Shown: one piece after another, positions 36,498 through 44,830 of the stretch
Layout of the letters: each line of letters begins with the position of its first letter
How positions within the stretch are numbered: position 1 is the stretch's first letter
Source: Pseudomonas izuensis
GTDB taxonomy: Bacteria > Pseudomonadota > Gammaproteobacteria > Pseudomonadales > Pseudomonadaceae
Length of the DNA stretch: 60,182 nt
NCBI RefSeq assembly: GCF_009861505.1
Contig: NZ_WTFT01000010.1
Span: 1 to 60,182, forward strand
Direction of reading: 5' to 3'
The notes under the pieces: model-generated
What the model was told of the DNA's origin: nothing
The model's input: the letters and a program-made list of their open reading frames with translations, nothing else
Databases searched by the model: none
Translations under genes and position numbers: made by a program

Positions 36498-38167
36498 GCC
36501 GACATCTCCGGCACTTTTGGATAAACCGACTCCTTGAACGGCTCCAGGCCAATTCTCGCAAGGGTGTCGACGAACAGTTCCTCGCTCTCGCGATACCGCA
36601 CGAACGTCTCGATGATGCGCTCGATGACACCGGGCACCTCGACGGCGCTGAAGGACGGGCCGATGACCTTGCCCAGCGCGCTGTTCTTGCCCTGGGCGCC
36701 ACCGAGGGTGATCTGGTACCACTCGCTGCCGTTCTTATCGACACCCAGGATGCCGATGTTGCCGATGTGGTGGTGACCGCAGGCGTTCATGCAACCGGAG
36801 ATGTTAAGGCTGATGTCACCCAGGTCGTACAGGTAGTCGAGGTCCTCGAAACGCGCCTGAATAGCCTGGGCAATCGGGATCGACTTGGCGTTGGCCAGCG
36901 CACAGAAGTCGCCACCGGGGCAGGCGATGATGTCGGTCAGCAAACCGACATTGGCGCTGCCCAGGTTGTGTTCGCAGGCCAGGCGCCACAGCGCGAACAG
37001 GTCGGCCTTGGGGACGTCGGGCAGGACGATGTTTTGTTCATGGGCGATGCGGATTTCGCCGAAGCCAAAACGTTCGGACCATTGGGCCACCGCCTCCATC
37101 TGCGTGTCCGTGACATCGCCCGGCGGCGCGGCGAGGCCGGGTTTGGTCGATAGCACCACACTGGCGTAACCCGGTACTTTGTGCGGCTGCACGTTACGCA
37201 TCACCCAGCGCGCGAACACCGGATCGTCGGCCAGATGCGTGCCGAAATCAAGGCTGGTACCTGCCAGTTCACGATAACCCGGTGTAACGAAGGCACCGGC
37301 CACGCGCTCGAACTCATCGAAGGTCAGTTGCGCCGGGCCGTCCTTGAGGTACTGCCACTCTTCCTCCACTTCCCGGGCAAACGCGTCGATGCCCAGGGCC
37401 TTGACCAGAATCTTGATCCGCGCCTTGTACTTGTTGTCCCGCCGGCCATGACGGTTGTACACGCGCAACACCGCCTCGACGTAGGAGAGCAGGTGCTGCC
37501 ACGGCAAGCCTTCGCGGATCTGCAAACCGAGGATCGGCGTGCGTCCCAACCCACCGCCGACCATCACCCGCAACAACATTTGCCCGTCGCTGCCGGGGTA
37601 AAGATAGAGGCCGATGTCATGCATCATGATCGCCGCGCGGTCCTGCTCGGCCGAGCAGATGGCGATCTTGAACTTGCGCGGCAGGAACAGGAACTCCGGG
37701 TTGATGGTCGACCACTGCCGCAGAATCTCCGCCAGCGGACGCGGGTCGATCATTTCATCGGCGGCGACCCCGGCGAAGGCTTCGGTGGTGATATTGCGCA
37801 CGCAGTTGCCGGAGGTCTGGATCGCATGCATTTCCACCTCGGCCAGGCGTTCGAGGATGTCTGGCACCTCGGCCAGTTCGATCCAGTTGAACTGCATGTT
37901 CTGCCGGGTGGTGAAGTGGCCGTAACCGCGATCGTAGTCTCGGGCGATGCTCGCCAGTGTGCGCATCTGCCGGGCACTGAGTGTGCCGTAGGGAATCGCC
38001 ACCCGCAGCATATAGGCGTGTTTTTGCATGTACAGGCCGTTCTGCAGGCGCAACGGCAGGAACTCTTCCTCACTCAGCTCACCGGCCATGAAGCGCTCTA
38101 CCTGATCGCGAAACTGCGCAACCCGCTCAAACACCAGCGCCCGGTCATAGTCGTCGTACTGATACAT
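36494..38167 (-). CDS. Nitrite/sulfite reductase (siroheme, [4Fe-4S])
   Basis: A 557-residue NirA/CysI-type hemoprotein with two ferredoxin-like half domains and two siroheme-domain halves. The cluster ligands are CPGGDFC near residue 415 and SGCMNACGHHH near residue 459. TTRQNMQFNWI near residue 90 and KFKIAICSAE are conserved substrate/siroheme contacts. It reduces sulfite or nitrite by six electrons in the cytoplasm; which one cannot be told. Divergent from ccoN across 364 nt, matching PA4130 in the P. aeruginosa cyanide-inducible cluster. A REP pair lies between its start and its candidate operator. Confidence 0.92.
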   Translation of the reverse strand: MYQYDDYDRALVFERVAQFRDQVERFMAGELSEEEFLPLRLQNGLYMQKHAYMLRVAIPYGTLSARQMRTLASIARDYDRGYGHFTTRQNMQFNWIELAEVPDILERLAEVEMHAIQTSGNCVRNITTEAFAGVAADEMIDPRPLAEILRQWSTINPEFLFLPRKFKIAICSAEQDRAAIMMHDIGLYLYPGSDGQMLLRVMVGGGLGRTPILGLQIREGLPWQHLLSYVEAVLRVYNRHGRRDNKYKARIKILVKALGIDAFAREVEEEWQYLKDGPAQLTFDEFERVAGAFVTPGYRELAGTSLDFGTHLADDPVFARWVMRNVQPHKVPGYASVVLSTKPGLAAPPGDVTDTQMEAVAQWSERFGFGEIRIAHEQNIVLPDVPKADLFALWRLACEHNLGSANVGLLTDIIACPGGDFCALANAKSIPIAQAIQARFEDLDYLYDLGDISLNISGCMNACGHHHIGNIGILGVDKNGSEWYQITLGGAQGKNSALGKVIGPSFSAVEVPGVIERIIETFVRYRESEELFVDTLARIGLEPFKESVYPKVPEMSA

Positions 38168-38199
38168 CTGGCTACCTCATCAGGATTAGGCACAGAACC

Positions 38200-38305
38200 C
38201 TGTAGGAGCGAGCTCTGCTCGCGATGGAGTCCCAGGCGACGCGTTCATCCAGGAAAGTCGCGTTTTCGTTGACGTCCATCGCGAGCAGGCTCGCTCCTAC
38301 AGGGA
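38200..38305. repeat. REP pair in the nirA-ccoN divergent region
   Basis: Inverted arms CTGTAGGAGCGAGCTCTGCT (38201-38220) and CGCGAGCAGGCTCGCTCCTA (38281-38300). It sits in the nirA leader, between the candidate operator (38373-38408) and the nirA start. Confidence 0.87.
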
Positions 38306-38372
38306 TTGCGCCAGGAGTCGGGCTCTGCGGCTCGTTTCGAGATAACGACTATGAGCGTTCGGCGCAGTACGT

Positions 38373-38408
38373 TACAGATTCACTTGATAGCTAAAAAACC
38401 ATATCAGA
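38373..38408 (-). promoter_or_regulatory. Candidate operator/promoter of nirA-DUF934
   Basis: On the minus strand TCTGAT (38408-38403), 20 nt, then TGAATCTGTA (38382-38373). This matches block spacing and sequence at ccoG and ccoN. After TCTGAT the nirA copy continues ATGGTTTTT, close to CCGGTTTTT at ccoG. The distance to the nirA ATG is about 235 nt, or about 130 nt without the intervening REP. Confidence 0.55.
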
Positions 38409-38438
38409 ACGCGGCGGATCGCCGCAGGCATGCCCCCT

Positions 38439-38485
38439 ATCTGATCCGCACAAATGAACTTTTCCTGAGCCTGTTTTGTTTTCAG
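38439..38485 (+). promoter_or_regulatory. Candidate operator/promoter of ccoN-ccoQ-like
   Basis: ATCTGATCCG (38439-38448) and CCTGAGCCTGTT (38464-38475) match the ccoG upstream region with the same spacing: 10 of 10 and 11 of 12 bases in the blocks. It begins about 93 nt before the ccoN ATG, against 97 nt at ccoG. With the nirA copy at 38373-38408 it gives a back-to-back pair of sites between the divergent genes. Confidence 0.6.
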
Positions 38486-38531
38486 CGGTGTTTTTACAGT
38501 GCGCGGCATTGCAACCGTGGAAGCATTGAGC

Positions 38532-39959
38532 ATGAGCACAACAACGATCGGACAGGCCTATAACTACAAGGTGGTGCGGCAATTCGTGGTGGCGACGGTT
38601 TTCTGGGGCGTCGTGGGGATGGCGATGGGCGTGTGGATCGCCTCGCAGCTGGTGTGGCCGCAGATGAACCTCGACCTGCCGTGGACCAGTTTCGGCCGCT
38701 TGCGTCCGCTGCACACCAGCCTGGTGATTTTCGGCTTCGCCGGAAGCGCGCAATTTGCCGCCAGCTATTACGCGGTGCAGCGTACCTGCCAGGTGCGGCT
38801 GTTCTCGGACAAACTCGCCGCGTTCACCTTCTGGGGCTGGCAGTCGGTGATCGTGGTGATGCTGATCAGCCTGCCACTGGGCTACACCACCACCAAGGAA
38901 TACGCCGAGATCGAATTCTCCGGCGCCGTGTGGATGACCGTGGTCTGGGTGGCCTACGCCATCGTATTTTTCACCACCGTGGTGCAGCGCAAGACCAAAC
39001 ACATTTACGTCGGCAACTGGTTCTTCGGTGCGTTCATCGTCGTCATCGCCATGCTGCACGTGGTCAACCATCTGTCGATCCCGGTGGGCTGGTTCAAGTC
39101 CTATCCGGTGTACTCAGGGGCCACGGACGCCATGGTGCAGTGGTGGTACGGGCACAACGCCGTGGGCTTTTTCCTGACCACCGGTTTCCTCGGCATGATG
39201 TACTACTTCGTGCCCAAGCAAGTCGGGCGCCCGGTGTACTCCTACCGTTTATCCATCGTGCACTTCTGGGCGCTGATCACCCTGTACATCTGGGCCGGTC
39301 CCCACCACCTGCACTACACCGCCCTGCCGGACTGGGCGCAGTCGCTGGGCATGGCCATGTCGCTGATCCTGCTGGCGCCGAGCTGGGGCGGGATGATCAA
39401 CGGCATGATGACGCTCTCGGGCGCCTGGCATAAGTTGCGCACCGACCCGATCCTGCGCTTCCTCGTACTGTCATTGGCGTTCTACGGCATGTCGACCTTC
39501 GAAGGGCCGATGATGGCGATCAAGACGGTCAACGCCCTCTCCCACTACACCGACTGGACCATCGGCCACGTGCATGCCGGGGCTCTGGGCTGGGTAGCGA
39601 TGATCACCTTTGGCGCGACCTATCACATGGTGCCGAAAGTCTTCGGCCGTGCGCAGATGCACAGCACGCCGCTGATCAACCTGCACTTCTGGCTGGCGAC
39701 CATCGGCACGGTGCTGTACATCGCCTCGATGTGGGTCAACGGCATCACCCAGGGCCTGATGTGGCGGGCGATCAACGACGACGGCACGCTGACCTATTCT
39801 TTCGTCGAAGCCTTGCAGGCCAGCCATCCGGGGTTCGTGGTGCGCTTTGCCGGCGGCGTTTTGTTCCTCACCGGCATGCTGGTGATGGCTTACAACGTCT
39901 GGCGGACGGTGCGGGTATCGGACGTGAGAATGGCAGAGCTTGAGGCGCAGATAGCCTGA
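38532..39959 (+). CDS. ccoN: cbb3-type cytochrome oxidase catalytic subunit CcoN, orphan (CcoN4-like)
   Basis: A 475-residue heme-copper oxidase subunit I of the cbb3 class with about twelve transmembrane helices. Conserved histidines are visible in [12 protein letters not shown] (low-spin heme), [10 protein letters not shown] and [10 protein letters not shown] (binuclear centre) and [11 protein letters not shown]. No ccoO or ccoP follows, so it must share CcoO/CcoP from another locus, as P. aeruginosa CcoN4 does; CcoN4-containing isoforms confer cyanide tolerance there. ATG 38532 is preferred (GGAAG about 9 nt upstream) over an in-frame GTG 33 nt earlier. The stop overlaps the next gene by one base. 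Confidence 0.93.
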   Translation: MSTTTIGQAYNYKVVRQFVVATVFWGVVGMAMGVWIASQLVWPQMNLDLPWTSFGRLRPLHTSLVIFGFAGSAQFAASYYAVQRTCQVRLFSDKLAAFTFWGWQSVIVVMLISLPLGYTTTKEYAEIEFSGAVWMTVVWVAYAIVFFTTVVQRKTKHIYVGNWFFGAFIVVIAMLHVVNHLSIPVGWFKSYPVYSGATDAMVQWWYGHNAVGFFLTTGFLGMMYYFVPKQVGRPVYSYRLSIVHFWALITLYIWAGPHHLHYTALPDWAQSLGMAMSLILLAPSWGGMINGMMTLSGAWHKLRTDPILRFLVLSLAFYGMSTFEGPMMAIKTVNALSHYTDWTIGHVHAGALGWVAMITFGATYHMVPKVFGRAQMHSTPLINLHFWLATIGTVLYIASMWVNGITQGLMWRAINDDGTLTYSFVEALQASHPGFVVRFAGGVLFLTGMLVMAYNVWRTVRVSDVRMAELEAQIA

Positions 39960-40180
39960 TGATCGAGATCGCGCTGAATGTGTTGGGTGTCGTGGGTCTT
40001 TGGCTGGCGGTGGAGTATTGCCTGAGGCATCAGACTGCGCAGAGTCTTGATGAGGCGAGTTTGATTCCGTTTGCCGATGATCCGGAGGTGGCGCGGCGGG
40101 TGGAACTGGCGACGGGGAAAACCGTGAAGGCAGTTGCACCGGAAGAAGCGAATCCGGATTGGGGCAACCTGGAAGTTTGA
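39959..40180 (+). CDS. Small CcoQ-like membrane protein
   Basis: A 73-residue protein with one N-terminal membrane helix (IALNVLGVVGLWLAVEYCL) and a cytoplasmic tail. The tail reads QSLDEASLIPFADDPEVARRV, very close to the SFDEAANLPFADD segment of Pseudomonas CcoQ. It starts on the last base of the ccoN stop codon (TGATG). It corresponds to PA4134, usually annotated hypothetical. I infer a dedicated CcoQ paralogue that stabilises the CcoN4-type oxidase. Similarity is short but position, length and topology all agree. Confidence 0.75.
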   Translation: MIEIALNVLGVVGLWLAVEYCLRHQTAQSLDEASLIPFADDPEVARRVELATGKTVKAVAPEEANPDWGNLEV

Positions 40181-40206
40181 CGCCTGATTTTGACACGCAA
40201 TGAACT

Positions 40207-40301
40207 CTGTAGGAGCAATGCTTGCTCGCGATAGCGGTCTGACAGCGAATATAAATATCGACTGTTGTGACGTCATCGCGAGCAAGCTTTGCTCCTACAG
40301 G
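40207..40301. repeat. REP pair
   Basis: Inverted arms TGTAGGAGCAATGCTTGCTC (40208-40227) and CGCGAGCAAGCTTTGCTCCT (40278-40297), between the convergent ccoQ-like gene and the gene at 40315; it ends 14 nt from the latter's stop. Confidence 0.87.
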
Positions 40302-40314
40302 TGAATCTGTCAGC

Positions 40315-40809
40315 TCAGCTGCGTTCGCGGGGGATCAGGCTTTGCAGTTGCTGAGCGAGGAAGTTCGCATCGAACGCAAAGACATCCGGGTCTTTCAAAC
40401 CATTGGTCTTGCGCCACTGCCAATCAGTGGACGGTGGCAGGCATACCAGCGAAACGCTGCCATAACGCGCAGCCGTAAAACCCATCACCGCCAGGGAAAT
40501 CTGGCCACCCACACCCATCACATCCGGCACGAACTCCACCGGTTTGCCGGCAATCAGGATGGACAACTTCTCGGTCTTGAACGTCGATGTCTCGACCGGA
40601 ACGCTCGGCCCGAACGCGACGTACGGCTCGCGGCTCACCTCCAGCAGATTCGGTGCCTTGACCGGTTCCAGCCATTGCTGGATCTGATCGAACAGTTCAC
40701 CGATACGCGTCGCCCACACGGCTGACTGCGACTCGAACACTTGCTTCTTGTGCGCTTCGCTTTCTGCGTAGTGGCGAAGCATCTCGCCCAGTTGCTGTAC
40801 GTCGTCCAT
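40315..40809 (-). CDS. Hypothetical protein
   Basis: A 164-residue soluble protein I do not recognise. It has an N-terminal helical half (LGEMLRHYAESEAHKKQVF, then IGELFDQIQQWLEPV) and a C-terminal beta-rich half with LSILIAGKPVEFVPDVMGVGG and TDWQWRKTN. No signal peptide, membrane helix or catalytic motif. AAGGGAA precedes the ATG by 8 nt and coding bias is normal, so the gene is real. It follows the GNAT gene by 70 nt on the same strand and may be co-transcribed. Confidence 0.75.
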   Translation of the reverse strand: MDDVQQLGEMLRHYAESEAHKKQVFESQSAVWATRIGELFDQIQQWLEPVKAPNLLEVSREPYVAFGPSVPVETSTFKTEKLSILIAGKPVEFVPDVMGVGGQISLAVMGFTAARYGSVSLVCLPPSTDWQWRKTNGLKDPDVFAFDANFLAQQLQSLIPRERS

Positions 40810-40879
40810 TGCGGTGTTCCCTTGGTTGAAACGGTGCTGCGGACATTCAGCATGGCAGAAGCGCGCCAGTCGCGTACGA

Positions 40880-41413
40880 TTAAACGCCGGGAGGTATTTG
40901 GCCGGGCATGCGACGCAGGCGCGCCATGCTCAGGACGTCGACCCATTGGCCGTCACGCACCGCATAATCGCGTAACAGTCCTTCGGTTTCGAAACCGAAT
41001 TTGCGGTACAGGCCGATGGCGGATTCGTTGTCGGCATAAACAGTCAATTCGATGCGATGCAGGTTCATCCAGTTGTCGGCGATGTCGAGCACAGTCGCCA
41101 GCAGTTTCGAACCCACGCCCTTGCCCTGCCACGCCAGTGCAACGCCAATGCCGAAACTGGCGGCATGGCTGCGCCGGATCCGCGAGAACTGCTCCAGGCT
41201 GATGTGACCGATGACAGTCCCCTGATGCAGCGCCACCAGTTGCACCATCCGTTCGTTGTCCGGCTCCAGGCGCTTGCGCCAGCGTTCGGTGGCAGGAAAC
41301 GGCAATTGCGTGGTTTGGCGGGATACGGCCGGTTCGTGATACAGCGCGGTGAGGCTTTCGATGTGGGATTCGTTGAGGCGTTCGAGGGTGATAACCGAAT
41401 CGGTGGCGGGCAT
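40880..41413 (-). CDS. GNAT family N-acetyltransferase
   Basis: A 177-residue RimJ/RimL- or SpeG-like acetyltransferase. The acetyl-CoA loop is in GVALAWQGKGVGSKLLATV (Q/RxxGxG/A form QGKGVG) and is followed by LHRIELTVYADNESAIGLYRKFGF (in pieces: RIELTVY, AIGLYRKFGF). ATG 41413 has AAGGA about 10 nt upstream and begins MPATDSVITLERL, the usual first strand; 15 upstream in-frame residues are rejected. Substrate unknown. Confidence 0.92.
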   Translation of the reverse strand: MPATDSVITLERLNESHIESLTALYHEPAVSRQTTQLPFPATERWRKRLEPDNERMVQLVALHQGTVIGHISLEQFSRIRRSHAASFGIGVALAWQGKGVGSKLLATVLDIADNWMNLHRIELTVYADNESAIGLYRKFGFETEGLLRDYAVRDGQWVDVLSMARLRRMPGQIPPGV

Positions 41414-41479
41414 GGGTGATTCATCCTTGAAGACATGGCTGGCCACTCTACAACGCATTTCTGCAACATGGCGAGACCC

Positions 41480-41584
41480 CTTGTAGGAGCGAGCCTGCTC
41501 GCGAAAAACGTCCAGGCAACCCGATCATTCAGACGGGGCGCGTTATCGTTGACGTCCATCGCGAGCAGGCTCGCTCCTACAGGG
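41480..41584. repeat. REP pair 3' of the LysR gene
   Basis: Inverted arms TGTAGGAGCGAGCCTGCTCG (41482-41501) and CGCGAGCAGGCTCGCTCCTA (41560-41579), with spacer GTTATCGTTGACGTCCATCG. It ends 9 nt before the lysR stop. Confidence 0.9.
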
Positions 41585-41592
41585 GATCCGGG

Positions 41593-42573
41593 TCAGCTTT
41601 GGAACCACTCCTGGCGTTCGTTGAAGGTGTTTTGGATCAACTCCACCAGCATCTGCACCTGCGACTCCCCTTCGGACCCTGCATTCACCGCCATCCACAC
41701 CTGGCGTTGCATCGGTTGGCCGAATAGCTGCGGCAAGCCGATCAAGCCACGATCGAAGCGGCCCATGTAGCCGGGCAACAGGCCGATGCACGCGCTGCAG
41801 CGGATCATCTCCAGCATCAGTTCATAGGAATGCAACTGCACGACCCCGGCCAGTCGCTGGTCCACCAGTTGGTTCCACGGCCGGAAGCTCTCGATCTGCC
41901 GGTCATGTTGCCATTGCACCAACAGGAAGTCGGCCAGGTCATCGAGGCTGTCGGGGCGCGAGGCGACCCGTGAGTAACGCTTGGCAATGTGCGGTAGATA
42001 GTCCAGCTGGGCCAGACGCCGAGGTTCGCTGATGGCAAAACTCGGACCGGGCAAAGGCGTATCGGAACTGGCCAGCCACACCACCACATCGGCGCTGACC
42101 GCTTGCAGGGACAATTCGCTGTCCAGCGAAATGATGTCCAGGCGCACGCTGGCATTGCGGCGCAGCAGCGCAATCAGATCCCGGCCGAGGATGTCGTGCA
42201 GGATCGTTTCGGCCACGGCCAGACGAATCAGCGGCCGCTCGATGACCGGCAACTGGCGCTCGTGGGCCAGGGCCATCAGTTGAGCCTGCAGATGCTTGCC
42301 GTCACGGCTGAGTGTCAGCTCACTGCCCTGAAATTTGAAAAGTGTACGTTGCAGTTGCTCTTCCAACTGAGCCAGATGCTTGCGCAGCAGCGCAGGCCTG
42401 ACGTCAAGGCTGCGGGCAGCCTGCATGAAGCAGCCACAGCGGGCGCTGACCATGAAGCATTGCGCGACCTCGGTCTCGATCCTCGCCGCCTGCGCCAGCC
42501 AGGATTCGGACTTTGCGGCGCAAGCGCGGTAATCGGCCGCATCATGGCGCCCTGCCGTCTCTGAAAATGACAT
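41593..42573 (-). CDS. LysR-type transcriptional regulator next to the secretion locus
   Basis: A 326-residue LysR family protein. The helix-turn-helix is displaced to about residues 36-95 (FMVSARCGCFMQAARSLDV, then LLRKHLAQLEEQL) behind an unusual 35-residue N-terminal extension; the effector domain covers about 110-320. ATG 42573 has AGGGAG 6 nt upstream. It lies downstream of the two-partner secretion operon on the same strand, as P. aeruginosa PA0701 lies beyond PA0690-PA0699, so it may regulate that locus. Target and ligand unknown. Confidence 0.88.
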   Translation of the reverse strand: MSFSETAGRHDAADYRACAAKSESWLAQAARIETEVAQCFMVSARCGCFMQAARSLDVRPALLRKHLAQLEEQLQRTLFKFQGSELTLSRDGKHLQAQLMALAHERQLPVIERPLIRLAVAETILHDILGRDLIALLRRNASVRLDIISLDSELSLQAVSADVVVWLASSDTPLPGPSFAISEPRRLAQLDYLPHIAKRYSRVASRPDSLDDLADFLLVQWQHDRQIESFRPWNQLVDQRLAGVVQLHSYELMLEMIRCSACIGLLPGYMGRFDRGLIGLPQLFGQPMQRQVWMAVNAGSEGESQVQMLVELIQNTFNERQEWFQS

Positions 42574-42617
42574 CGATGACTCCCTGTCGATTGTGTTGTC
42601 TTGCCTCCACATCTGCT

Positions 42618-42713
42618 CTGTGGGAGCAAAGCTTGCTCGCGATGGCGGTGTGTCAGGCGCCATAAATGTTGATTGATACGCCGCCATCGCGAGCAAGCTT
42701 TGCTCCTACAGGG
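42618..42713. repeat. REP pair between ppiC and lysR
   Basis: Inverted arms TGTGGGAGCAAAGCTTGCTC (42619-42638) and CGCGAGCAAGCTTTGCTCCT (42689-42708). It separates the end of the secretion operon from lysR. Confidence 0.88.
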
Positions 42714-42727
42714 TTGGTGTCGATGCG

Positions 42728-43675
42728 TTAGCGTTTCTCCTCCAGCACCTTGCTCAACTCGGCCCCGTCGATACTCAGCATTGCCGTGTTGAGCATGCCT
42801 TCCAGATACGCCTTGGCGATCGCCTCCTGACGCTGGGCACGCAGCGCCTGGGTCAGTCGGTCGCGCAGCTCGTCCAGGGTAGCCACCCGAGCCGGTTGCA
42901 GTTCAGTGAGTCTGATCACGTGAAACCCGGCCGGACTCTGCACGGGATCGGACACTGCCCCGACCTTCAGCCGCGACACCGTGCCACGGACTTCAGGCAC
43001 CAACTGCTGCAAGGGTTGCAGACCGGCATCGCCACCGCGCCCGGCACTGTCGCGATCCTGCGAGTACTGGCTGGCCAGCGCGGCAAATTCCGCCGGGGCC
43101 GCCTGGGCTTTGCGGCTCAGCTCCTGCGCTTGCTTGCGTACGGTTTCCAGGCTTTGTGAATCGCTCACCCCAAGGAAAATCTGACTGACCCGGTACAGGG
43201 GCGGCATCATCCATTCGGACTTGCCCGCCTCATAGGCTTTTTGCAACTCGGCGTCGCTGGGGTAATCCGCCGGCACCTGGCTGACTGACTGCAAATAGTC
43301 GCGAAACACGATCTGCTCGGTAGCAGCCCGGGTTTGCCGCTCGACGTCCGGACGTTGCCGCCAGCCCTGAGCGTCGGCCTGTTCGAGCACCGCTTTCTCG
43401 GCCAGGCGCGAACGTATCCAGCTTTCCAGCGTGGCGCGATCTGTGCGCAGTTGTTCTCGCGACTCCGGTGGTAACGTCACGAGCAACGCCTTGAGTTCCT
43501 CGGTCGCCACTTGCTGATTGCCCAACCGCGCAACCGCCGGCTCGCCCGCTGCAATGATCGTGGTCACAGGTTGCGGCGCTGCGACCGGATCGTTGCCCGG
43601 CCGCAAGCCCAGGGCCACGGCAACCACCAATACGGCCAGTGCTCCAGCGCTGGCCACCACTGTGCGCTTTTTCAC
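42728..43675 (-). CDS. PpiC-type periplasmic peptidyl-prolyl isomerase
   Basis: A 315-residue parvulin-family chaperone. N-terminal anchor or signal (VVASAGALAVLVVAVALGL), SurA/PpiD-like helical region (residues about 50-150), parvulin rotamase domain (about 155-270; YRVSQIFLGVSDSQ, then VPEVRGTVSRLKVGAVSDPV and SPAGFHVIRL). GTG start at 43675 overlaps the previous stop by four bases (GTGA). It is the last gene of the secretion operon and equivalent to PA0699. It probably protects the unfolded TpsA exoprotein in the periplasm; that role is inference. Confidence 0.9.
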   Translation of the reverse strand: MKKRTVVASAGALAVLVVAVALGLRPGNDPVAAPQPVTTIIAAGEPAVARLGNQQVATEELKALLVTLPPESREQLRTDRATLESWIRSRLAEKAVLEQADAQGWRQRPDVERQTRAATEQIVFRDYLQSVSQVPADYPSDAELQKAYEAGKSEWMMPPLYRVSQIFLGVSDSQSLETVRKQAQELSRKAQAAPAEFAALASQYSQDRDSAGRGGDAGLQPLQQLVPEVRGTVSRLKVGAVSDPVQSPAGFHVIRLTELQPARVATLDELRDRLTQALRAQRQEAIAKAYLEGMLNTAMLSIDGAELSKVLEEKR

Positions 43676-44151
43676 AGGGCTGCAACCTCTTGCTCCGAGG
43701 CATCGACGGTTTCAACCTGAGTCTGCAACTGTGCAGCGTTCTGGCTGTAATCGCGCAGGTAGACGATGAATTCCTGCAACAAGCGATCCCACAACTCCAG
43801 GTTGCCGCGCAGATAATCGGCGCTGACGCCGGCAGCCACCACCACGTCCATTTCCATCACCAGAAACTCGCCCTGCACCGACAACCGGGCAAACCGGCGC
43901 GAAGCGTTCCACAATTGCGCCAGCCCCGCCGGCAACTCACCCTGCACCCGCAAGGCGCAACTGAAGGTGAAATCGACATAGCTGCCCTGCTCAGCCGCCG
44001 GGTTGCCGAAACGCACGGCGTAGCCGATGCCCTGGCTGGCGCTGAGCAATTGCACGATGCCGTTCTGTTCAGTCTGGTTGACCCGATAGCCTGCCGCTTG
44101 CAGTGCTTGGGTTAGCGATTGTGGCGATACGTGAGCGATCAATTGAGTCAT
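43672..44151 (-). CDS. YbjN-like protein of the secretion operon
   Basis: A 159-residue soluble protein resembling the YbjN / type III-chaperone-like fold: VSPQSLTQALQAAGYRVNQ, a beta segment IGYAVRFGNP, then WNASRRFARLSVQGEFLVMEMDV (in pieces: NASRRFARL, GEFLVMEMD). No signal peptide, so it should be cytoplasmic. YbjN-type folds often act as chaperones; it may escort an exported protein of the operon. The start at 44151 follows GGGAAGAA by about 5 nt. Adjacent genes overlap or lie 20 nt away. Matches PA0698 by position. Confidence 0.8.
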   Translation of the reverse strand: MTQLIAHVSPQSLTQALQAAGYRVNQTEQNGIVQLLSASQGIGYAVRFGNPAAEQGSYVDFTFSCALRVQGELPAGLAQLWNASRRFARLSVQGEFLVMEMDVVVAAGVSADYLRGNLELWDRLLQEFIVYLRDYSQNAAQLQTQVETVDASEQEVAAL

Positions 44152-44171
44152 GTGAAGTTCTTCCCTGTTTT

Positions 44172-44813
44172 TCAGTGAGTGATCGCAGCCTGAGGCGCGT
44201 CGAATTGGGTCTTGTAGAGTTCGTCGCCGAAGCCCTGGGCCAGTTCTTCGAACTTGACCCGCGCGCTGCCGGCGAAGGGTTGGCGAATGTTCATGACCTC
44301 GGCGACATCGATTTTTTCGTAGGCCGCGAGGATCTCCTTGGCCACGCCATACATCTGTTGATTCTTGACCGAACATTGCTGCATTTGTGTGTCACGTTCG
44401 GCCAGTTGTGCCTCAAGCCGTGCCCGTTCGGCTTCCTTGCCCCGGGCCATGACCAGCAGCTCGTCGTAAGCCTGCTTGAACTTGCCGATCTGTTCGCGGC
44501 TGGCTGCCACCTGGGCCTGGGCCTGGCTCTGCAAGCTGTCGTGCTGGCCTGCCAGTTGCTCGGCCATCCCTCTGGCCTTGGCCAGCTCCGCCGTCAACTG
44601 CTTGATCTGCGCCTGGGCGGCCTTGGCCTCCGCCTGCGCCGCCACCTGCGCGGCACTGGCCTGGGCCTGCTGGCTTTGCAGGGCCTGCAATTGTTGGGTG
44701 GTGCTGCGCAACTGCGTACGCAGGCGCTCTTCCATGCCCTCGGCGCTGGCCCCCTGGGCGACCATCAGTGCTATCGCCATCAGCCAGAATCTGGCCGGGA
44801 TTCGTGTGTTCAT
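44172..44813 (-). CDS. Exported coiled-coil protein
   Basis: A 213-residue protein with a signal peptide (FWLMAIALMVAQGASA) followed by a long alanine/glutamine-rich coiled coil (residues about 28-145; heptads in LQALQSQQAQASAAQVAAQ) and a C-terminal region with CSVKNQQMYGVAKEIL. The family is not known to me beyond its presence in this locus (PA0697 by position). AGGGAGAG precedes the ATG. It may bridge outer- and inner-membrane parts of the machinery in the periplasm; this is inference from topology. Confidence 0.82.
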   Translation of the reverse strand: MNTRIPARFWLMAIALMVAQGASAEGMEERLRTQLRSTTQQLQALQSQQAQASAAQVAAQAEAKAAQAQIKQLTAELAKARGMAEQLAGQHDSLQSQAQAQVAASREQIGKFKQAYDELLVMARGKEAERARLEAQLAERDTQMQQCSVKNQQMYGVAKEILAAYEKIDVAEVMNIRQPFAGSARVKFEELAQGFGDELYKTQFDAPQAAITH

Positions 44814-44830
44814 GCCGCTCTCCCTGCGCC

